A DNA stretch of 64,000 nt from Actinokineospora bangkokensis (GCF_001940455.1 NZ_MKQR01000009.1:59592-123591); one strand, 5' to 3'. Positions 38,763 to 46,528 are shown, counted from the stretch's first letter. The notes: generated from the sequence alone by a model not told the origin. Made by a program: numbers and translations.

Positions 38763-39158
38763 ATGCCCGGCAAGCAGGAACTGCCCAGCACCCTGGAGCG
38801 CTCGTCGCGCAAGGCTCAGCAGACCTGGGTGAAGGCCCACGACTCGGCCGTGGGCACCTACGGCGAGGGCGAGCGGGCGCACCGCACCGCCTTCGCCGCG
38901 GTCAAGCACAGCTTCGAGAAGGTCGGTGACCACTGGGAGCCCAAGGAGCGCAAGGGGCCCTCCGACGACCAGGCCCGCCGCCGGACCTCGCGGCCGGGGC
39001 CCACGGCGGGCGGGGTGGACGCCAACGCCTCGAAGAAGCACCTCTACGACCTGGCCAAGGAGCTGGACGTCCCCGGCCGGTCGAGCATGTCCAAGCAGGA
39101 GCTGGTGGCGGCCATCCAGAAGGCCAACGACCGCGCGACCGCCAAGGCCCGCGGCTGA
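38763..39158 (+). CDS. ChaB family protein with SAP/Rho-N-like tail
   Basis: The 131-residue protein has a ChaB domain (LPSTLERSSRKAQQTWVKAH, then RAHRTAFAAVKHSFEKVGDH) and a C-terminal 40-residue motif (KKHLYDLAKELDVPGRSSMS, then KQELVAAI) like the SAP/Rho N-terminal nucleic-acid binding helices. ChaB was first linked to cation transport, but its role is unproven. GGAGGAGGACGGC precedes the ATG, 14 bases after the dehydrogenase stop. Confidence 0.88.
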   Translation: MPGKQELPSTLERSSRKAQQTWVKAHDSAVGTYGEGERAHRTAFAAVKHSFEKVGDHWEPKERKGPSDDQARRRTSRPGPTAGGVDANASKKHLYDLAKELDVPGRSSMSKQELVAAIQKANDRATAKARG

Positions 39159-39163
39159 CACCG

Positions 39164-39201
39164 GCGCGCGTGGTCGGGGCACCCACCCCGACCACGCGCG
39201 C
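39164..39201. terminator. Bidirectional hairpin terminator
   Basis: A perfect 16-bp stem (GCGCGCGTGGTCGGGG with its complement) and six-base loop sit between the convergent ends of the ChaB and SnoaL-like genes, abutting the stop codon of the latter. Confidence 0.85.
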
Positions 39202-39558
39202 TCAGGAGCCGGAGGAGGTGCCCGTCCAGTACTCGACGAAGCGGCCGTCGCGCACGCGCAGCAGGTCGTTGCCGTGGAAGGTCAGCTCGCCGTCGCTGGT
39301 GTAGCCGCGGCCGGACCAGCGGGCGCACACCAGGTCGTCCTCGACCAGCGGGCCCACCTCCAGGGTGAAGTCGAGCGCGTCGAACAGGCCGTGGGTCTTG
39401 GCCACCACCGCCGCGAGCTCGTCCGGGCCGCGCACCTCGCGGGTGGGCCAGTGCCCGACGAAGTCCGCCGACACCAGGTCCCGGGCCGCGCTCGCGTCGC
39501 CGTTCCACAGGTCGGCGAGCCAGCGGCGGTAGAGGTCGTGCGCGGGGGTGGCTGCCAT
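39202..39558 (-). CDS. SnoaL-like/NTF2-fold protein
   Basis: The 118-residue protein shows the SnoaL-like pattern: LYRRWLADLWNGDASAARDL, VSADFVGHWPTREVRGPDEL and FHGNDLLRVRDGRFVEYWTG. The family includes polyketide cyclases, but most short members are of unknown function. ATG 39558 is used without a clear ribosome-binding site; a GTG 15 bases upstream is in frame. Divergent from the DUF2975 gene. Confidence 0.8.
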   Translation of the reverse strand: MAATPAHDLYRRWLADLWNGDASAARDLVSADFVGHWPTREVRGPDELAAVVAKTHGLFDALDFTLEVGPLVEDDLVCARWSGRGYTSDGELTFHGNDLLRVRDGRFVEYWTGTSSGS

Positions 39559-39640
39559 GGTCCAGCAGTGAACCACCGTCCGGCGCGCGCCGCGAGCCGG
39601 TCGGGCGGCGCGCCCGCCCGCCGGTGGCCACGCACGCTAA

Positions 39641-39672
39641 CTATTGACTTTCGATAGATCACTAGCGAAACT
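39641..39672 (+). promoter_or_regulatory. Leaderless promoter with overlapping operator
   Basis: TTGACT (39644-39649), a 17-base spacer and GAAACT (39667-39672) lie six bases before the ATG at 39679. The imperfect inverted repeat CTATTGA-CTT-TCGATAG (39641-39657) covers the -35, so a repressor bound there would block the promoter. Confidence 0.7.
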
Positions 39673-39678
39673 CGATGC

Positions 39679-40158
39679 ATGTCGATCGAGCGACGCGCGG
39701 TTGTCGCGCTCAGGGTGTTCCTGGTGGTGCTGTTCGCCCTGCTGGTGGTGTTCCAGACGTTCTCCCTGCCCGGCCAGTTCGCCCACATGGCCGCCGAGGA
39801 CCCTGCCTCGGCGTCGCTGCGGTGGCCCGCGACCGCCATCGCCGCCTTCCTGGTCCTGTGCGCGGAGGTCGTCGTGGTGTGCACGTGGAAGCTGCTGTCG
39901 CTGGTGCGGCGCGACCGGATCTTCAGCCCGGAGGCGTTCAAGTGGGTCGACGGCATCCTCTGGGCGGTGCTGGCGGCGTGGGTCGTGCTCGGCGGGGTGT
40001 TCGCGGTCGTCGTGCTCGGCGCCGACGACCCCGGCCTGCCGATGCTGCTGCTCCTGCTCGGCACGTGCCTGACCGTGTTCGGCCTGGTGGTGCTGGTGAT
40101 GCGCGCCCTGCTGCGCCAGGCCACCGCGCTGCGCACCGACCTGGACGGGGTCATCTGA
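39679..40158 (+). CDS. DUF2975 membrane protein
   Basis: The 159-residue protein has four membrane segments (ALRVFLVVLFALLVVFQTFS, AFLVLCAEVVVVCTWKLLSL, ILWAVLAAWVVLGGVFAVVV and MLLLLLGTCLTVFGLVVLVM) and the DUF2975 signature LVRRDRIFSPEAFKWVDGI. Its TGA overlaps the ATG of the small regulator gene by one base. This pair (DUF2975 with a YozG-type XRE protein) recurs in many bacteria; function is unknown. Confidence 0.87.
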   Translation: MSIERRAVVALRVFLVVLFALLVVFQTFSLPGQFAHMAAEDPASASLRWPATAIAAFLVLCAEVVVVCTWKLLSLVRRDRIFSPEAFKWVDGILWAVLAAWVVLGGVFAVVVLGADDPGLPMLLLLLGTCLTVFGLVVLVMRALLRQATALRTDLDGVI

Positions 40159-40367
40159 TGGCGATCGTCGTGCGCATCGACGTGGAGCTGGCGAAGCGGA
40201 AGATGAGCGTGGGCGAGTTCGCCGAGCGGGTGGGCCTGACCCCCGCGAACGTCGCCGTGCTGAAGAACGGCCGGGCCAAGGCGGTGCGGTTCAGCACGCT
40301 GGAGGCGATGTGCCGGGTGCTGGGGTGCCAGCCGGGCGACCTGCTGGAGTGGGTGCCCGACGAGTGA
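40158..40367 (+). CDS. Small XRE family regulator (YozG-like)
   Basis: The 69-residue protein is a single Cro/CI helix-turn-helix: VELAKRKMSVGEFAERVGLT, then RFSTLEAMCRVLGCQPGDLL. It is the usual partner of DUF2975 proteins and probably binds the inverted repeat in front of the operon. Start ATG overlaps the upstream stop (TGATG). Confidence 0.9.
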   Translation: MAIVVRIDVELAKRKMSVGEFAERVGLTPANVAVLKNGRAKAVRFSTLEAMCRVLGCQPGDLLEWVPDE

Positions 40368-40370
40368 GGC

Positions 40371-41102
40371 TCAGGAGGACGAGCGCCGGGGCCTGCGGTG
40401 CGGTGGGCGCTCCGCGGCCCGCTCGTCGTGCAGGAGCGTGACGCCGTTCATGCCGCGCAGGGCCGCGGTGACCGCCGCGTCGAGCGCGGCCAGCACGGGG
40501 GAGTGCCCGATGGACTCCGCGAACTTGGCCGCCAGGTCAGGGCTGGACCGCAGCAGCCGGGGGAGCGGCAGGCGCACGTGCAGCTCCCCGCCCGTCCCGA
40601 TGACCGCCACCGCCGTCAGCGGGCCCCCGGTCTCCGGCAGCTCCCGGCGGAACCGCGTGTTGAGCGCGGGCTCCGCCGGGTCGCGCACCAGTTCGCGCAA
40701 GGCGATCAGGGCCGCGTCGGGCAGCGTGGCGGGCAGTTCCTTCGCGTGCACGTGCACCTGCTTGACGCGTCGGTGCGCGCGCTCGTCCCCGTGCAGCACC
40801 ACGACGTCGCCGTCCCCCTCGTCGACCGCCTCCACCACGACGGTGATCACCACGGGGGTCTCCGGCGGGGCCTGCGGCTCGGCCACCCCCGCGATGCCGT
40901 GGAACTCCACCGAGTCGGCGACGGGCGCGGGGTCGGGCGGCGGCTCGACCGCGGCCGTGGCGCGCCGGGGCCGGGATCGCAGCAACCGCGGGACGAGCAG
41001 CGCGATCCCGAGCACCGCGGCGAGCCCGCCCACGACGGCCAGGCCCGTCACGAACGGCGCGACAACACCGTCGTAGACACCTGAAGCCGCGTGCACCCCC
41101 AT
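40371..41102 (-). CDS. Hypothetical single-pass membrane protein
   Basis: The 243-residue product has an N-terminal membrane segment (VTGLAVVGGLAAVLGIALLV) followed by a Pro-rich linker and a soluble cytoplasmic domain with VVITVVVEAVDEGDGDVVVL, HVHAKELPATLPDAALIALR and a basic C-terminus. I recognise no family. TAGGAT (minus strand, 41114-41109) is six bases from the ATG, so the mRNA is probably leaderless. It ends four bases from the stop of the small regulator gene. Confidence 0.75.
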   Translation of the reverse strand: MGVHAASGVYDGVVAPFVTGLAVVGGLAAVLGIALLVPRLLRSRPRRATAAVEPPPDPAPVADSVEFHGIAGVAEPQAPPETPVVITVVVEAVDEGDGDVVVLHGDERAHRRVKQVHVHAKELPATLPDAALIALRELVRDPAEPALNTRFRRELPETGGPLTAVAVIGTGGELHVRLPLPRLLRSSPDLAAKFAESIGHSPVLAALDAAVTAALRGMNGVTLLHDERAAERPPHRRPRRSSS

Positions 41103-41108
41103 GCTGGG

Positions 41109-41114
41109 ATCCTA
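41109..41114 (-). promoter_or_regulatory. -10 element of leaderless gene (TAGGAT)
   Basis: On the minus strand TAGGAT is followed by six bases and then the ATG at 41102, the spacing expected when transcription starts on the start codon. Confidence 0.6.
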
Positions 41115-41159
41115 CCGGCGCGAACACGCTGGTTCCCGGTGAACACAAGGGAGATCACG

Positions 41160-41258
41160 ATGACGGCGCCCGCCGACGACGAGGTGTTCGCCACGTCCGC
41201 GGCGCTGCGGGTCCGCGTCGCGGACCCTGCTGGAGTTCGCTGGACGAGAGCTAGTTGA
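41160..41258 (+). CDS. Possible 32-residue small protein or gene remnant
   Basis: An ATG at 41160 with AAGGGAG upstream opens a 33-codon frame (start MTAPADDEVFATSAALRVRV, end WTRAS). It may be a true small protein or the 5' remnant of a lost gene. It lies in a 373-base gap (41103-41475) that otherwise holds only an inverted repeat. Confidence 0.35.
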   Translation: MTAPADDEVFATSAALRVRVADPAGVRWTRAS

Positions 41259-41356
41259 ACCCCCAGCGCCTGTACTGGCGGGGTGCTGGGCTGCCTGCCT
41301 TGGTGGGGGACGGGGTGGGGGCGGTGGTGAGCGCGGCCGAGCCGCCGGGGCGCCGG

Positions 41357-41443
41357 GGTTGGGTGAATCTCCTTGCCTGGGGCCGCTGGGGCGGTCAGGC
41401 GCGGACGGGTGGTGTCACCCGGGCCGAGAAGATTCACCCAACC
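41357..41443. repeat. Intergenic 14-bp inverted repeat around 59 bases
   Basis: GGTTGGGTGAATCT (41357-41370) and its exact complement (41430-41443) enclose 59 GC-rich bases. The flanks are also roughly complementary. It lies downstream of the sorbosone-dehydrogenase-like gene and could be a dispersed repeat or a transcript-end structure. Confidence 0.7.
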
Positions 41444-41475
41444 GGGCGAGGTTTCGCCACGATGGGCGGAACGGT

Positions 41476-42858
41476 TCAGGCCGCAGGTGGCACCAACCGG
41501 TAGATCGCGCCCGCTTGGTCGTCGGTGATGTAGATGGCCCTGTCCGGGCCCTGCACGGCGGCGACGGGACGACCCCAGCGGGCGCCGGAGGAGGACTGGA
41601 AGCCGCCGACCAACGTCTGCTGGTCGCCCAGGGAACCGTTGGCCCAGGTGAAGAACGAGACCTCCGGGGCGCGGGGCGGGGAGGCGTTCCACGAGCCGTG
41701 CACCCCGACCAGCGCGCCCCGGGCGTACGGGGCGGGCAGGGCGGTGGTGGTGAACGACAGGCCCAAGGGCGCGGAGTGGCCGCCGAGGGACTGTTCGACC
41801 GGGGCCAGGGTGGAGCAGTTCAGCTTGGCGCCGGTGGGGTTGGTCTCCTGGTCGCGGGTGAACGGCGGGGCGGAGTAGTCGAAGGCGGTGCCCTTGACGC
41901 CGGGGTTCACGTCCGGGTCGGGGTTGCAGTACGGCCAGCCGAGGTTGCGGCCCTGGGTGAGCTTGGCCAGCGGCTCGGCCGGGTGGTCGCGGACGTAGTC
42001 GGGGATCACCTGGCCCAGGGAGCTCCCGGTGGCGCTGCCGTAGGGGCGGTTGAACGGGTACTGGATGTTGTCGCGGTTGTTGACCGCCGTCCAGACCGCG
42101 CCGTCGGGGGCGACGGCCAGCCCAGTGCCGTTGCGGACGCCGACGGCGAAGGGCTGGGTCGGTCCGCCGCCGGGCGGCACGCGCAGGATCGACGCGCGGG
42201 GCGGGGTGGCGGAGAGGTCGCCCGTGGAGATGTTGCCGGTGGAGCCGACCGAGATGTACACCGCGCCGTCCTGGCCGATGGCCACGCTCTTGAGGGCGTG
42301 GGCGTACTGCCCGCCCAGCTCGGGGCTCTTGGCGTCCGGCAGGCCGACGGCGATCGGCACCGGGTTGACGGCGGTGCCCTGCGAGTAGGTGTAGGCGTCC
42401 ACGCGGTTGCTCTGGGCCAGGAACAGCCCGGAGCCCGCGAACGCCAGGCCGTGCGGCTGGTTCAGCCCGCTCAGCAGCGTGGTCACCGCGCCGTTGGCGC
42501 TCACCCGCCGCACCGTGCCGTCCTGCGGCACCGACACCAGGAGGGTCCCGTCCGGCGCCCACGCGGCGAGGCGGGGCGCTTTGAGGCGCGCGTACACCGA
42601 CAGCGTCCACCCCTGCGGCACGAGCGCTTGTCGGGGTACGTCGAACGGGGCCGCGTTCATGCCGCTGGGCACGGTCAGCGTCACCGGCACCAGCGCGGCG
42701 GCGTTGGCCGCGGTGGGCGCCCGCACGGCGTCGACGGTCGCGGGGTCGCGGGGTGCGGCGGGCCGCACCGCGGCGGACTGCGCGTCGGGGGCGGTACCGC
42801 AGGCGGACAGGAGCAGGACGGCGGCGGCCGTGGCGAGGGTTGAGCGTCTGACAGGCAT
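41476..42858 (-). CDS. L-sorbosone dehydrogenase-like (PQQ-type beta-propeller) lipoprotein
   Basis: The 460-residue product has a lipoprotein signal (AAAVLLLSACG) and a six-bladed beta-propeller body of the glucose/sorbosone dehydrogenase family: RLAAWAPDGTLLVSVPQDGT, GLNQPHGLAFAGSGLFLAQS, VGVRNGTGLAVAPDGAVWTA and RNLGWPYCNPDPDVNPG. Relatives oxidise sugars or other alcohols outside the membrane with PQQ, but many propellers of this type have no known activity. ATG 42858 follows GAGGAGTGTC. It is transcribed alone. Confidence 0.87.
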   Translation of the reverse strand: MPVRRSTLATAAAVLLLSACGTAPDAQSAAVRPAAPRDPATVDAVRAPTAANAAALVPVTLTVPSGMNAAPFDVPRQALVPQGWTLSVYARLKAPRLAAWAPDGTLLVSVPQDGTVRRVSANGAVTTLLSGLNQPHGLAFAGSGLFLAQSNRVDAYTYSQGTAVNPVPIAVGLPDAKSPELGGQYAHALKSVAIGQDGAVYISVGSTGNISTGDLSATPPRASILRVPPGGGPTQPFAVGVRNGTGLAVAPDGAVWTAVNNRDNIQYPFNRPYGSATGSSLGQVIPDYVRDHPAEPLAKLTQGRNLGWPYCNPDPDVNPGVKGTAFDYSAPPFTRDQETNPTGAKLNCSTLAPVEQSLGGHSAPLGLSFTTTALPAPYARGALVGVHGSWNASPPRAPEVSFFTWANGSLGDQQTLVGGFQSSSGARWGRPVAAVQGPDRAIYITDDQAGAIYRLVPPAA

Positions 42859-43049
42859 GACACTCCTCGGGACTAGGGGGTTCCGGACAGAGGTACCCCG
42901 GCGGAGGCGGCCGCCAAGCACGGGATCGGTTCACCTCGTGCCCGGAACCGGTTTTCCTCGCGCAGGACCGCATCCCATGCTGTGCTCGCACCGGGACGCG
43001 CGGCAAGAGGCCGATCGTGGCGCGGTTTCCCGCCACCGGCAGGACGCGC

Positions 43050-43451
43050 CTAAGCCGTCACGAGGGCGTCGATCCCGGCGGTGGGCACGACGGCGCGCGC
43101 GGCGTGGGCCAGGTCGGCGTCGAGGGTGATGAAGGCGTCGGCTTGCAACCGGGTCAGGGCCAGGTACTCGGCGGTGTGCGTGTCGTCCCAGCCGAGCGAG
43201 TCCGCGATCTTCCACGCGGTCGCTTGCAGCACGCGGTCGCCCAGCAGGCGCAGCCGCAGGGCGCGGACGCGGTCGAGCCGGGCGTCGGCTTCCCGCTGGG
43301 TCAGTTCCCCCGCGCGGAACCGGGTGTAGAGGGTGGACAGCACCTGCGAGCGGATCAGCGTCGGCGCCAGCAGGACGTGGCCCGCCGCCACCGCCGTCCC
43401 GTCCTCGGCCAAGCGCAGCGCCACGTCGGGCCCGATCACGTACTTCGCCAC
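43050..43451 (-). CDS. PIN domain protein, VapC-like, without adjacent antitoxin
   Basis: The 133-residue protein resembles VapC-type PIN ribonucleases: KYVIGPDVALRLAEDG, SLGWDDTHTAEYLALTRLQA and DAFITLDADLAHAARA. Acidic residues at GPD, DDTHTAEY and LDADLA could form the metal site. The GTG at 43451 has GAGGAC upstream. No small antitoxin gene overlaps it on either side; the next gene upstream is a NUDIX protein. It may be a solitary PIN enzyme or use a distant antitoxin. Confidence 0.78.
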   Translation of the reverse strand: MAKYVIGPDVALRLAEDGTAVAAGHVLLAPTLIRSQVLSTLYTRFRAGELTQREADARLDRVRALRLRLLGDRVLQATAWKIADSLGWDDTHTAEYLALTRLQADAFITLDADLAHAARAVVPTAGIDALVTA

Positions 43452-43503
43452 AGCGTCCTCGCTCTCCGGTCTCCCCGCCGCGCACAGGATAAGGAGCCCC
43501 CGC

Positions 43504-44382
43504 TCAGAGCAGCAGCGCGAGCCGCACCAACTCGGGGTACCAGTCGTTGGCCGTGCCCAGCAGGTCCAACGCTTCCGCGGGCGGCACCACCCGCACCTCC
43601 TGCACCTGCTCCCCGTCCGGCGGGTTCGACGGCGGCCCCACCACCTCCACCGGTGCCACCGCCCACAGCCACGTCAGGTCCGGGTGCGGCAGGTGTGGCC
43701 GGTAGGGCTTCGGACGGCCGGTGCGGCCGTGGTGCACCCCGATCCAGCGCAGCGGGCCCGTGGGGCGCACCCCGGCCTCCTCCAGCAGCTCCCGCTCGGC
43801 GCACTGCTGCCACGTCTCGCCCGGCTCGGTGGTGCCGCCAGGCAGGAACCAGCGCTGCTCGTCCCGGCACACCACGATCCCGTCGTCGACGGAGCAGATG
43901 ACGTGGACGTTGGTGATGGTGTCGGCGGGGGCGGCGGCGGTGGTGAACCGGGCGCGGATGTCGCCCCACTCCCAGTGCTGCTCCCGGAACAGCGCGGGGA
44001 AGGTCTCCCGGCAGTCCGATTCCACGATCGGCTCGCGGTGCACCCCGGGCCCGCGCGGGCACGCCCACACCGCCGTGCCGCCGAAGACAGTCGGCGTGAG
44101 CGGGTGCTGATGGCGAGGACAGGCGGGCAGCGCCTGCCCCCAGCGGGACCCCTCGACGACGCTGTCCTGCACGTGGGAGGCCACCACCAGCGCCGCCACC
44201 ACCGGGTCCGCCAGCGGGAAGCGCACCTCGCCGATGCCCGCGTCGTCGACCCGCGCCACGGCGTTGCCGTCGGGCCCGACCCGGATCTCCGCGATCTCCC
44301 ACCGCCGGTCGAACCGGTCGAGCACGTCCCGCACCACCCGGCGCGCGAAGTGCGCGGCGACGGCGCGCGTTGCCTCGGTCAT
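43504..44382 (-). CDS. NUDIX hydrolase with N-terminal extension
   Basis: The 292-residue protein has a C-terminal NUDIX domain (residues ~155-285) with a full Nudix box (GGTTEPGETWQQCAERELLE then EAGV). The N-terminal ~150 residues (VRDVLDRFDRRWEIAEIRVG and HVQDSVVEGSRWGQALPACP) contain Cys and His residues (CPRHQHPL, WACPRGPGVH) and may be a separate domain. It should hydrolyse a nucleoside diphosphate linked to another group; substrate unknown. CAAGAT is six bases before the ATG, so the transcript is probably leaderless. Confidence 0.85.
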   Translation of the reverse strand: MTEATRAVAAHFARRVVRDVLDRFDRRWEIAEIRVGPDGNAVARVDDAGIGEVRFPLADPVVAALVVASHVQDSVVEGSRWGQALPACPRHQHPLTPTVFGGTAVWACPRGPGVHREPIVESDCRETFPALFREQHWEWGDIRARFTTAAAPADTITNVHVICSVDDGIVVCRDEQRWFLPGGTTEPGETWQQCAERELLEEAGVRPTGPLRWIGVHHGRTGRPKPYRPHLPHPDLTWLWAVAPVEVVGPPSNPPDGEQVQEVRVVPPAEALDLLGTANDWYPELVRLALLL

Positions 44383-44388
44383 GGACCC

Positions 44389-44405
44389 ATCTTGTCGGGT
44401 ACGGT
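44389..44405. promoter_or_regulatory. Two divergent leaderless -10 elements
   Basis: On the minus strand CAAGAT (44394-44389) serves the NUDIX gene; on the plus strand TACGGT (44400-44405) serves the gene starting at 44414. The two start codons are only 31 bases apart, so each -35 must lie within the other gene. Confidence 0.55.
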
Positions 44406-44413
44406 CTGGCCCC

Positions 44414-45379
44414 ATGTCGGAACCGCCGTACCAGCCGAACCGGCCCCGCCCCCGCGCACCGCGCGACCCCGGGTACGGGCGCGAACAGCCCTACGGCGGT
44501 CCCGACCACGGCCAGGGCTACCAGCAGGATCCCTACCAGCAGGGATACGCCCCGGACCCGTACCGGCGGGACTACCCCCAGGACCCGTACCCCCAGGACC
44601 CGTACCCCCAAGACCCTTACCGGCAGCAGGGCCACGCCCCCGCGCGCCCGCCGCAGCGCCCCCGCCAGGAGGGCTACCGGCCGGAGCCGCGCAGGCCGGA
44701 GCCCCGCCCCGAACCGCCGCGCGAGCAGTACCGCGAACCCGAGCGGCACAGCTCCGGCGGCGGGTTCCGGCTGCCGGGCCTCGGCGTGCTGTTGGCGATC
44801 CTCGGCACCGCGGTGCAGGTCATCAGCGCGACGCTGCTGCCGTGGATCAGCCTCACCGGCGGCGACACCCAGTCGCTCATCGACCTGTGGAAGACCGTGT
44901 CCAGCGGCGGGCTCGACGACTTCGGCGACTGGTACGTGGTGCTGTTCAGCTACCCGCTGGTGGTGCTGAGCGTCCTGCTCGCCTTCTCCGCGGTCCTGGA
45001 GTCGGTCGCGATGAAGGTCGTGTGGGCGGGCCTGGCGATCCTCGGCCTGGGCTACGTCGCGCTGCGGTTCGGCCTCGGCCCGTTCACCGGCCTGTTCGGC
45101 GTCCCCCAGGAGGGGTTCAGCACCCCGCAGCTGGTCGTCGCGGTGGTGGCGGTGGCGCTGCTGGTCGGCGTGGCGTTCGCGGCGAAGACGGCGATCTCGG
45201 TGTTCCGCCGCATCGCCGGGGTCGTGCTGCTCGCGCTGTCGGGCGTGCACGTCTCCGCCGTCGCGGACCTCACCGGCGGGTTCGACCTCGCCTCGGTCGA
45301 CTTCGGCGCGTTCGGGCCCACCCTGGGCTACCTGCTCATCGGCGTCGCCGCCCTCATCGGCCCGCGCAGGCTGTTCTGA
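44414..45379 (+). CDS. Membrane protein with Tyr/Pro/Gln-rich N-terminal repeats
   Basis: The 321-residue protein has a ~115-residue disordered N-terminus with repeated QDPYP/QDPYQ units and many Arg-Pro-Glu stretches, then about five or six membrane segments, for example LGVLLAILGTAVQVISATLL, VVLFSYPLVVLSVLLAFSAV, QLVVAVVAVALLVGVAFAAK and LGYLLIGVAALIGPRR. The arrangement is common in actinobacterial envelope proteins of unknown function. The tail of the gene runs into a 14-base tandem repeat. Confidence 0.78.
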   Translation: MSEPPYQPNRPRPRAPRDPGYGREQPYGGPDHGQGYQQDPYQQGYAPDPYRRDYPQDPYPQDPYPQDPYRQQGHAPARPPQRPRQEGYRPEPRRPEPRPEPPREQYREPERHSSGGGFRLPGLGVLLAILGTAVQVISATLLPWISLTGGDTQSLIDLWKTVSSGGLDDFGDWYVVLFSYPLVVLSVLLAFSAVLESVAMKVVWAGLAILGLGYVALRFGLGPFTGLFGVPQEGFSTPQLVVAVVAVALLVGVAFAAKTAISVFRRIAGVVLLALSGVHVSAVADLTGGFDLASVDFGAFGPTLGYLLIGVAALIGPRRLF

Positions 45380-45433
45380 CGGCCTTGTCATGACGGCCTG
45401 GTCATGACGGCCTGGTCATGACGGCCTGGCCGC
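45378..45433. repeat. 14-bp tandem repeat (four units)
   Basis: Units of GACGGCCTGGTCAT or near variants start at 45378, 45392, 45406 and 45420. The second and third are identical, the first differs at one base and the fourth diverges at its end. The array begins on the stop codon of the membrane-protein gene and ends 27 bases before the stop of the convergent GlxA-type gene. Confidence 0.85.
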
Positions 45434-45460
45434 GACCGCCCGCGTCTTGGCAGGCCCGGT

Positions 45461-46414
45461 CTACCGGCCCCCGGCGTCCTGGAAAGCCAGCCGGTAGGCG
45501 GCGGGGCTGGTGCCCACGACGCGCTTGAAGCGGTCGCGGAAGGCGGTCAGCGAACCGAAGCCGACCTGCCCGGCGATCCGCTCCACCGGGTGGTCGGTGG
45601 CCTCCAGCAGGTGCTGGGCCTGCCGGACCCTGGCGCGGTGCAACCACTGCAACGGCGTGGTGCCGGTCTGCTCGCGGAAGCGCCGGTTGAGCGTGCGGGT
45701 GCTCATCCCGGCGTGCTCGGCGATGTCCTCCAGCGACAGGTCCGCCGCCGTGTTGTCCTGCAACCACAGCAGCACCGGCTCCAGCGCCGACCCGCGCGGC
45801 GCGGGCGGCTGGTCGTGCACGATGAACTGCGCCTGGCCGCCCTCGCGCTCCAGCGGCATCACCGAGGCGCGCGCGGCATCGGCGGCCACGGCCGACCCGT
45901 GGTCGCGGCGCACCAGGTGCAGGCACAGGTCGAGCCCCGCCGCGGCGCCCGCCGAGGTGAGGAACCGGCCGTTGTCGACGTAGAGCACGTCGGGGTCGAC
46001 CTCGACGTGCGGGTGGCGGCGGGCGAGCTCGGCGGAGGCCAGCCAGTGCGTGGTGGCCCGGTGCCCGTCGAGCAGGCCGGTGGCGGCGAAGATGAACGCA
46101 CCGGAGCAGATCGAGGCGATGCGGGTGCCGTGCGCGGCGGCGGCGCGCAGGGCGGCCGTGACGTCGTCGGGGACGGCGGCGGTGATGTCCCGGCACCCGG
46201 GCAGCACGATCGTGTCGGCCGTGGCGAGCGCGTCGAGCCCGTGCGGCGCGGTGAGCGCGAAGGCGCCCGCGTCCACCTGCGGGGTCGGCGCGCACACCCG
46301 CACCCGGTAGGCGGGCCGCCCACCGGGCAGCCGGGTCTGGGTGAAGACCTCCACCGGGGTCGCCAGGTCGAACGGGATGACCCCGTCCAGGGCCAGCACG
46401 GCCACCGTGTGCAT
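45461..46414 (-). CDS. GlxA family transcriptional regulator (DJ-1/PfpI plus AraC)
   Basis: The 317-residue protein has an N-terminal DJ-1/PfpI amidotransferase-like domain (residues ~1-170; the nucleophile-elbow region reads IASICSGAFIFAATGLLD) and a C-terminal AraC domain (~215-315; LSLEDIAEHAGMSTRTLNRR and IAGQVGFGSLTAFRDRFKRV). The Cys in SICSG is retained, as in many GlxA regulators, which nonetheless act as activators. ATG 46414 follows GGGAGGAGTGCC. The divergent membrane-protein gene is a possible target. Confidence 0.9.
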   Translation of the reverse strand: MHTVAVLALDGVIPFDLATPVEVFTQTRLPGGRPAYRVRVCAPTPQVDAGAFALTAPHGLDALATADTIVLPGCRDITAAVPDDVTAALRAAAAHGTRIASICSGAFIFAATGLLDGHRATTHWLASAELARRHPHVEVDPDVLYVDNGRFLTSAGAAAGLDLCLHLVRRDHGSAVAADAARASVMPLEREGGQAQFIVHDQPPAPRGSALEPVLLWLQDNTAADLSLEDIAEHAGMSTRTLNRRFREQTGTTPLQWLHRARVRQAQHLLEATDHPVERIAGQVGFGSLTAFRDRFKRVVGTSPAAYRLAFQDAGGR

Positions 46415-46514
46415 GGCACTCCTCCCGGGGTGCGTTCGAATCCCGCCACCTGCGCCCACCAGCGTAGTGACCGGTGGGCCCAGGTCAGCGCCCTGGCGCG
46501 AATCTGGTGGAAGT

Positions 46515-46528
46515 TGGCAATCGTGCCA
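46515..46528. promoter_or_regulatory. Possible regulator site TGGCA-N4-TGCCA
   Basis: TGGCA-ATCG-TGCCA is a perfect inverted repeat between the GlxA-type regulator and the divergent membrane-protein gene. The half-site resembles the TGGC core bound by AdpA/GlxA-type proteins. Confidence 0.45.
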
